Below, piece after piece: positions 17,710 through 22,265 of a stretch of DNA of 22,265 nt. The position numbers and the translations under genes were made by a program. The stretch's first letter is position 1; each line of letters begins with the position of its first letter. Under the pieces are notes generated by a model. It ran no database searches. It worked only from the letters and a program-made list of their open reading frames with translations, and was not told where the DNA came from. The stretch is taken from NCBI GenBank assembly GCA_964415175.1, contig CAYPYG010000040.1, positions 1-22,265 on the forward strand, read 5' to 3'. The DNA comes from UBA2231 sp964415175 (GTDB taxonomy: Bacteria > Elusimicrobiota > Elusimicrobia > Elusimicrobiales > UBA9959).

Positions 17710-17738
17710 TTGCCGTCAAAACCCATAATTGCTAAATT
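17710..17738 (+). promoter_or_regulatory. Promoter abutting the SpoIID-like gene ATG
   Basis: TTGCCG (17710-17715) and TAAATT (17733-17738) are 17 bp apart. The -10 box ends 8 nt before the ATG at 17747 and no Shine-Dalgarno is present, so the mRNA would be nearly leaderless. CATAAT at 17724-17729 is an alternative -10 giving a slightly longer leader. Confidence 0.45.
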
Positions 17739-17746
17739 AATCCACG

Positions 17747-19792
17747 ATGAAGACCCTCTCCCTCCTTTCCTTAATATTCGCGCTGGCGGCCCCGGCGGCC
17801 GCGGGCGTGGAGAGCCCCGGCTCGGTGTACCGCGGCGCGCTCCGGTCCTGGCTCGCCGGCCGGCCGGACGACGCTATCGAGGGGTTCAAGTACGCGGCCT
17901 TCATGTCTTCCGGCACGCCGCTCGCGCTGGCGGCCATGCGCGACGCGGCCGTCCTGCTGGCCGAAGCCGGCAAGCCGCAGGAGGCCGTGGCCTGGCTCTC
18001 CCGCGCGGAGATCTCGGCGCAGGACGACCCTTACATAAACTACGAGAAAGGCTGGGACTTCCTGGCGCTGGAAAAGCACGCCGAGGCCCGCAGGACCCTG
18101 GAGCGGACGCTGACGCTGACGGCGGACCAGGACCTTCTGGCCCATACGCGCTTCGCGCTGGCCATGGCGGAGGAAGGGCTCAGGGGACCGTCGGAGGCGA
18201 TAGAGCTCTACCGCGGGGTATACCAGTCGTATCCTTACCTGCTGGTGCCGGCCGCCGTGCGCATCAGCCGCAACTTCGAGCTCCTCAAGAAAAAGCAGCA
18301 TTCCGTGACTTTTCTGAAGGAAGCGCTGCTTTACGACCCGCGCAACCTGCAGGCCGCCATAGACCTGGCGCGTGTCTACGAGAAAGCGGAGTATTTCGTC
18401 CCCGCCTGGCAGACATATTACACTCTCTCCGAAATAGACCCGGAAGAGCGTTTTTTCTCCGCCAGGAAGGAGAAACTGGCCCGGCACACGAAGGGGAACC
18501 ACCAGAACCTCCTTTACTGGACGCGCCTGGCCTGGCCCGTGCATACCGTGCCCGTTAAGCTCGACAAGGGCGAAGAGGCGGACATAGCGCTCTTCGCCGA
18601 TAAAGAAGGCGTCCCTTCCACGGTCCGTTCGTTCAGTTTCATCTGCAATACCCCCTTCACGATAGAGGATTCGCGGCTGGGAAGGACGGCCGAGGGCCCC
18701 GGCGGAACGCAATGGAGCGCCGCCTACAACTCCTTCAACCGCATCTACGAGGTCAAGGATACGGCGGCGAACCCGGTCTACTCCACCCGCAATACTTTCC
18801 GGATAGTCCCCAGGACCCCGGGCGGAGTGATCCTGCTGAAGAACGCCGACCTGGCGGCCGCTGGCGGAGTGAACCGCGGCGACCGGGAGATCACGGGCGA
18901 ACTGCTCGTCAACCTCCGCGAGGACGGTTTCGTGCTGATCGACCGCGCGCCGCTGGAGAACGTATTGCCCGCCATGACGGCCCGCGCGTCGGCCGGGGAC
19001 CGGAATCCGGAATCCCTCAAGGCGCTGTCCGTCGTCTTCAGGACCCGGCTGCGCGGGCTCAAGGCCTCCATGCGCCACTCCCGCGACGGCTTCCACCTCT
19101 GCGACTCCGACCACTGCCAGCCCTTCGACGGGATAAACACCGAGACCGCCGAAGCGGCGGACGCGGCCGCCGCCACGCGCGGCGAGATCCTCTCCGGCGC
19201 GGGCCTCCTGGCCGCCGGGGAGTACACGCCGTCCTGCGGCGGCTCGACCGAGAGCGGCATCAGCGACCTCAACCCGCTTCCCGGCGAACTGACCCCGTTC
19301 TCGCTTTCGCGGCATATGCACAAGGGTCCCCCGGACGCCATGCACTGCCTGCCGCCGGACAAGGCCTACGCCTCGGAGGCCAGCTGGACGCTCATACTGG
19401 AACCGCGCTGGATAGAGGGCAGGGCCAACCGCGAGCACAGGATAGGCAGGCTGCGGAACATACGCACGCTCGCGCGGACCCCGACGGGGAAGGTCGAGGC
19501 CATAAGACTGGAGGGCACCGCCGGGTCGGCGGAGATAAAAGGCTTCGGGGCGATCTCGGAGATCCTCGCCGCGGGCACCCTTCGCTCCCCGCTGTTCACG
19601 CTGCGCCCGCTCTTCGACGGCAAATTCCCGTCCGCTTTCTTCGTCAAGGGGCTCGGCACCGGCGAGGGACGGGGCTACTGCGTCGCGGGGGGGAAAGGCC
19701 TGGGCGGCCGCCTGGGCTGGAAATACCGGGCGATACTCCGCCATTATTTCCCGTCGCTGACGGTCACCGGCGGCTCCGCGGAAAAGAGATAA
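17747..19792 (+). CDS. Exported TPR protein with degenerate SpoIID/LytB domain
   Basis: A 681-residue protein with a signal peptide (about 1-20, ending AAPAAAG). Residues about 25-245 are helical TPR-like repeats. From about 375 a SpoIID/LytB-like domain follows: ENVLPAM, SLKALSVVFRTRL, FHLCDSDHCQPFDG, TRGEIL and SCGGSTESG occur in family order. The metal-site residues seen in clostridial SpoIID (His450, Cys452, His456, Cys457) are present. The catalytic Glu of SpoIID lytic transglycosylases, expected near 410-416, is absent, since this stretch reads AMTARASAG. It may bind rather than cut peptidoglycan glycan strands. No other sporulation gene is visible. It heads an operon with two glycosyltransferases. 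Confidence 0.8.
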   Translation: MKTLSLLSLIFALAAPAAAGVESPGSVYRGALRSWLAGRPDDAIEGFKYAAFMSSGTPLALAAMRDAAVLLAEAGKPQEAVAWLSRAEISAQDDPYINYEKGWDFLALEKHAEARRTLERTLTLTADQDLLAHTRFALAMAEEGLRGPSEAIELYRGVYQSYPYLLVPAAVRISRNFELLKKKQHSVTFLKEALLYDPRNLQAAIDLARVYEKAEYFVPAWQTYYTLSEIDPEERFFSARKEKLARHTKGNHQNLLYWTRLAWPVHTVPVKLDKGEEADIALFADKEGVPSTVRSFSFICNTPFTIEDSRLGRTAEGPGGTQWSAAYNSFNRIYEVKDTAANPVYSTRNTFRIVPRTPGGVILLKNADLAAAGGVNRGDREITGELLVNLREDGFVLIDRAPLENVLPAMTARASAGDRNPESLKALSVVFRTRLRGLKASMRHSRDGFHLCDSDHCQPFDGINTETAEAADAAAATRGEILSGAGLLAAGEYTPSCGGSTESGISDLNPLPGELTPFSLSRHMHKGPPDAMHCLPPDKAYASEASWTLILEPRWIEGRANREHRIGRLRNIRTLARTPTGKVEAIRLEGTAGSAEIKGFGAISEILAAGTLRSPLFTLRPLFDGKFPSAFFVKGLGTGEGRGYCVAGGKGLGGRLGWKYRAILRHYFPSLTVTGGSAEKR

Positions 19793-19797
19793 CGCCG

Positions 19798-20940
19798 ATG
19801 GCATTCATACGGGTACTTCACGTAATAACCCGTCTCGACCTGGGCGGCGCCCAGGCCAACACGCTCTACACGGTAAAGCACCTCGACAAGGAGCGCTTCT
19901 CCCCTTTCCTGACCTGCGGCCTGGGGGGAGAACTGCAGAAGGACGCTCCCGACGGGATCACCCTTCCGCTGCGGCATCTGGTGCGCGAGATACGCCCGCT
20001 CGAGGACCTGCGCGCCTTCTTCGAGCTGCGCCGGACCATAAAGCGCCTGAAACCGGACATCGTACACACCCATTCCTCCAAGGCGGGCGTACTCGGCCGC
20101 CTGGCCGCGTTCTTCTCCGACGTGCCGGCCGTGGTCCACACCTTCCACGGCTTCGGCTTCAACGACAGGCAGCCGGCCCCGGTGCGCATCTTCTACGTCC
20201 TGCTGGAGAGGTTCTGCGCCCGCCTTTCCGACGCGCTCCTCTTCGTCTCTTCCGCCAACATGGCCGAGGCCGCGGCGCGCGGCATCGGGGACAAGTCCCG
20301 CTACGCGCTGGTGCGCAGCGGGATAAAACTATCCGAGTACCCCGCGCCCGACCGGCGGATCGAACTGCGGACCGAACTCGGCATACCGTACGGCGCGCCG
20401 ATGGTCGTCTCCATAGGCAACCTCAAGCCCCAGAAGAACCCGGGGGATTTCTTCATCGCCGCCCGCCTGGCCGCCGAACGCCATCCCGACGCCGTCTTCG
20501 TCTTCGTCGGCGGCGGGGAGATGTCGCCGGCCGACTGGCGGCTGGCCGAACATCCCTCGCTCAAGAACCGGCTCTTCCTGCCGGGCTGGCGCAGGGACTC
20601 GGCGGAGATACTCGCCGCCGCCGACATTTTCGCCATGACCTCCCTGTGGGAGGGGCTGCCGCGCAGCCTGGTCGAGGCGCTGGCGACCGGCCTGCCCGCC
20701 GTCTGTTACGACGCCGACGGGGTGCGGGACATACTGCGCGACGGCGTGAACGGCTTCCTGGTCAGGCGCGGCGACACGGCCGCCATGTCGGACAGGCTTT
20801 CGCGGCTCATCCAGGACCGCGAACTGCGCCGCCGTCTCTCGGACGGGGCGCGCGCGACCGACCTTTCCGAATTCGACATCGACGCCATGGTGCGGGCGCA
20901 GGAGCGCCTCTACACGGCGCTGCTGGGGGGAAAACAATGA
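19798..20940 (+). CDS. GT4-family glycosyltransferase
   Basis: A 380-residue retaining GT-B glycosyltransferase. RVLHVITRLDLGGAQ opens the acceptor-side Rossmann fold with the classic GGAQ loop. DIVHTHSSKAGVLGR and HTFHGFGF are typical of lipopolysaccharide/exopolysaccharide GT4 enzymes. The donor side has SIGNLKPQKNP and the E-x7-E motif in WEGLPRSLVEALATGLP. The frame extends upstream inside the preceding gene, but the ATG at 19798, 5 nt after that gene's stop, gives the family's normal N-terminus. A weak AAGAGA precedes it. Donor and acceptor unknown. Confidence 0.93.
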   Translation: MAFIRVLHVITRLDLGGAQANTLYTVKHLDKERFSPFLTCGLGGELQKDAPDGITLPLRHLVREIRPLEDLRAFFELRRTIKRLKPDIVHTHSSKAGVLGRLAAFFSDVPAVVHTFHGFGFNDRQPAPVRIFYVLLERFCARLSDALLFVSSANMAEAAARGIGDKSRYALVRSGIKLSEYPAPDRRIELRTELGIPYGAPMVVSIGNLKPQKNPGDFFIAARLAAERHPDAVFVFVGGGEMSPADWRLAEHPSLKNRLFLPGWRRDSAEILAAADIFAMTSLWEGLPRSLVEALATGLPAVCYDADGVRDILRDGVNGFLVRRGDTAAMSDRLSRLIQDRELRRRLSDGARATDLSEFDIDAMVRAQERLYTALLGGKQ

Positions 20941-21884
20941 GTCCCGAGCTCTCCGTGGTGATCCCCGTTTTCAACGAGCGGGACAATGTCCTGGAGCTCT
21001 GGGACTCGCTCAAGGCCGCGCTGAGACCCCTGGACGGGGGCTGGGAATGCGTCTGGGTGGACGACGGGTCCGCGGACGGCACCTGGGAACTGCTCTCCGG
21101 CCTGGCCGACGCGGAGCCGGAATGCCGGGCGTTATCGCTGGCGCGCAATTTCGGCCAGACGGCCGCGCTCAGCGCCGGCATAGCCGCGGCGCGGGGGGAA
21201 TACATCGCGGCCCTCGACGGCGACCTGCAGAACGACCCGGCCGATATCCCGGCGATGCTCGCGGCGGCGAGGGACGGCGCCGACGTGGTCAGCGGCTGGC
21301 GCAGGGACCGCAGGGACCCGTTCCTTTCGCGGGTGCTGCCGTCCCGGGCGGCGAACTGGCTGATCTCGGCCGTGACCGGGGTGCGGCTGCGTGACTACGG
21401 CTGCACGCTCAAGGTCTACCGCGCCTCGTTCCTGAAGGAGCTGGAACTTTACGGCGAGATGCACCGCTTCCTGCCGGCGCTGGCCGGTTACCGCGGGGCT
21501 TCGATAAAGGAAGTGCCGGTCTCGCACCGGCCCCGCACGCGCGGGAATTCCAAGTACGGGCTCTGGCGCATCTTCAAGGTGACATTGGACCTGCTGACCG
21601 TGAAGTTCATGGGGGATTACCTTACCAAGCCGATCTACGTTTTCGGCGGCACCGGGCTCCTGCTCGGCCTCTCCTCGGCGATAATGGCCGGCTGGACGCT
21701 CTACAATAAAGTGGCCAACGGCGTCTTCGTGAAGGACCAGCCGCTCTTCCTGGTCGCCATCTTCTTCGCCCTCGTCGGCACTCAGTTCATACTCCTCGGC
21801 CTCATCGCCGAGATGCTGATGCGCACCTACTACGGGGCGTCCGGGAAACCTCCCTACCGCGTCCGCCGCAAAGCCGGCTTCTAA
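20937..21884 (+). CDS. GT2 glycosyltransferase, polyprenyl-phosphate type, two helices
   Basis: A 315-residue inner-membrane protein of the DPM1/GtrB/ArnC-like GT2 group, which moves a sugar from a nucleotide donor to a polyprenyl phosphate. SVVIPVFNERDN begins the GT-A fold, with DDGS at 42-45, the metal-binding DGD at 94-96 and the RTRGNSKYG loop near 201-208. Two C-terminal membrane helices lie at about 233-256 and 270-292. The ATG overlaps the preceding stop codon in ATGA, so it is translationally coupled with the GT4 gene. The lipid-linked sugar would be used outside the membrane by a transferase not in the window. Confidence 0.94.
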   Translation: MSPELSVVIPVFNERDNVLELWDSLKAALRPLDGGWECVWVDDGSADGTWELLSGLADAEPECRALSLARNFGQTAALSAGIAAARGEYIAALDGDLQNDPADIPAMLAAARDGADVVSGWRRDRRDPFLSRVLPSRAANWLISAVTGVRLRDYGCTLKVYRASFLKELELYGEMHRFLPALAGYRGASIKEVPVSHRPRTRGNSKYGLWRIFKVTLDLLTVKFMGDYLTKPIYVFGGTGLLLGLSSAIMAGWTLYNKVANGVFVKDQPLFLVAIFFALVGTQFILLGLIAEMLMRTYYGASGKPPYRVRRKAGF

Positions 21885-21908
21885 TCGAGAACTATTCCGG
21901 GGGCATGT

Positions 21909-22025
21909 CGGCGTGTCAGCACGCAGGACACGGACTCGCGCGCATAGCGCGTCGGTCCTCGGCTCTCGGCGCTCGCGCTTACGATGCTCGCGCCTCCGAG
22001 GCGGTCCTGCTTAGCTGACACGCCG
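21909..22025. repeat. Nested inverted repeat, copy 1
   Basis: The outer arms are CGGCGTGTCAGC (21909-21920) and GCTGACACGCCG (22014-22025), a perfect 12-bp match. Directly inside, GCAGGAC (21923-21929) pairs with GTCCTGC (22004-22010), giving a 19-bp stem with one internal loop. The core contains GCGCATAGCGC (21940-21950), itself a small palindrome, then a CTCGG/CCGAG-bounded hairpin. The 117-bp unit follows the GT2 stop by 24 nt. Confidence 0.75.
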
Positions 22026-22092
22026 CCTCCCCCGATTGTCTCCTCATGGGACACTAAATGGGTCGACTTCTCCCCGGGTCTCATGGCCCGCC

Positions 22093-22124
22093 GCGTGCGA
22101 TAGCCTCCCCGGAGGCTCCCACGC
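22093..22124. repeat. Hairpin between the two nested repeats
   Basis: AGCCTCC (22102-22108) pairs with GGAGGCT (22111-22117) around a 2-nt turn, and GCGTG (22093-22097) with CACGC (22120-22124) extends the stem after small internal loops. Confidence 0.6.
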
Positions 22125-22136
22125 TCGTCACGGTTC

Positions 22137-22262
22137 GGGTTTTCCGGACCCGCCCTTCGCTCGCTCGGCCTCGCAAGAACTCGGCCGTCGCGCATAGCGC
22201 TAGGCCTCAGACATTCTTGCTCGTCCGCAGAGCGGTACCCTCTCTCGCTCGGGGGAAAACCC
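22137..22262. repeat. Nested inverted repeat, copy 2
   Basis: The outer arms GGGTTTTCC (22137-22145) and GGAAAACCC (22254-22262) match perfectly. Inside, GCAAGAA (22173-22179) pairs with TTCTTGC (22214-22220) around a core with CGCGCATAGCGC (22189-22200), the same 12 bases as in copy 1 (21939-21950). CTCGCTCGG occurs twice as a direct repeat (22160-22168 and 22244-22252). The unit reaches almost to the window end, so more may follow. Confidence 0.6.
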
Positions 22263-22265
22263 TCC

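Larger units (their letters stand above)
21885..22265. other. Gene-free right end, filled with inverted repeats
   Basis: I see no convincing gene in this stretch. It holds two long nested inverted repeats and a hairpin between them (listed separately), with abundant CTCG and GCGC words. There is no ordinary terminator with a T-tract after the GT2 stop. A 104-codon leftward open frame crosses it, but it follows the palindromes and looks like chance. Confidence 0.7.

Noticed and set aside
18712..19797. Long N-terminal extension of the second GT4 gene
   Set aside because: The frame is open upstream, but this part overlaps the SpoIID-like gene, is Arg/Pro-rich, and precedes the family's normal start at the ATG 19798.
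17771..19804. A 677-codon open frame on the minus strand
   Set aside because: It is antisense to the SpoIID-like gene, has no recognisable motif, and has the Arg/Gly/Ala-rich composition of a GC shadow.
21881..22195. A 104-codon open frame on the minus strand at the right end
   Set aside because: It runs through the inverted repeats, has no clear Shine-Dalgarno or domain, and ends inside the GT2 stop region. More likely chance.

Overview
The window reads as chromosomal DNA from a high-GC, Gram-negative-type anaerobic or fermentative bacterium, probably uncultured. A deep-branching lineage such as Elusimicrobiota is my best guess. This rests on the mix of a clostridial/Thermotoga-like ferredoxin, an acetate kinase with an extended tail, a sugar-binding lipoprotein, a pilin-like C-terminal domain of the kind common in that phylum, and a SpoIID-like protein outside any sporulation context. 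The phylum is inference only. I see no rRNA, integrase, transposase or CRISPR array, and gene density is high.

Left third (1-7.4 kb). A small ferredoxin gene with its own promoter and terminator lies beside a carbohydrate ABC importer operon, read leftwards as small membrane protein, binding lipoprotein, two permeases and MalK-type ATPase. A SAM-dependent methyltransferase runs rightwards and overlaps the acetate kinase gene tail to tail. Together, sugar uptake, ferredoxin and acetate kinase suggest fermentative sugar metabolism with substrate-level ATP formation.

Middle (7.4-17.7 kb). A short orphan pilin-like protein converges on a long leftward gene string: tRNA-Lys, tRNA-Leu, tig, clpP, lon, a DUF885-family secreted protein, an ABC-2 exporter pair, a TPR membrane protein with a histidine cluster, and a GT4 glycosyltransferase. 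Several genes overlap by 4 nt, so the part downstream of lon is almost certainly one transcript. The usual clpX between clpP and lon is absent, ClpP has Asn where the triad Asp should be, and the DUF885 protein has lost its zinc motif.

Right end (17.7-22.3 kb). A rightward operon encodes a TPR plus SpoIID-like exported protein lacking the expected catalytic Glu, then a GT4 and a GT2 glycosyltransferase, which suggests envelope polysaccharide work. The final 380 bases are non-coding and built of nested inverted repeats. A second palindrome-dense stretch, including a near copy of a tRNA-Leu 3' end, lies between tRNA-Leu and tig. These two non-coding blocks and the repeated -10-box-next-to-ATG arrangement are the least explained features.
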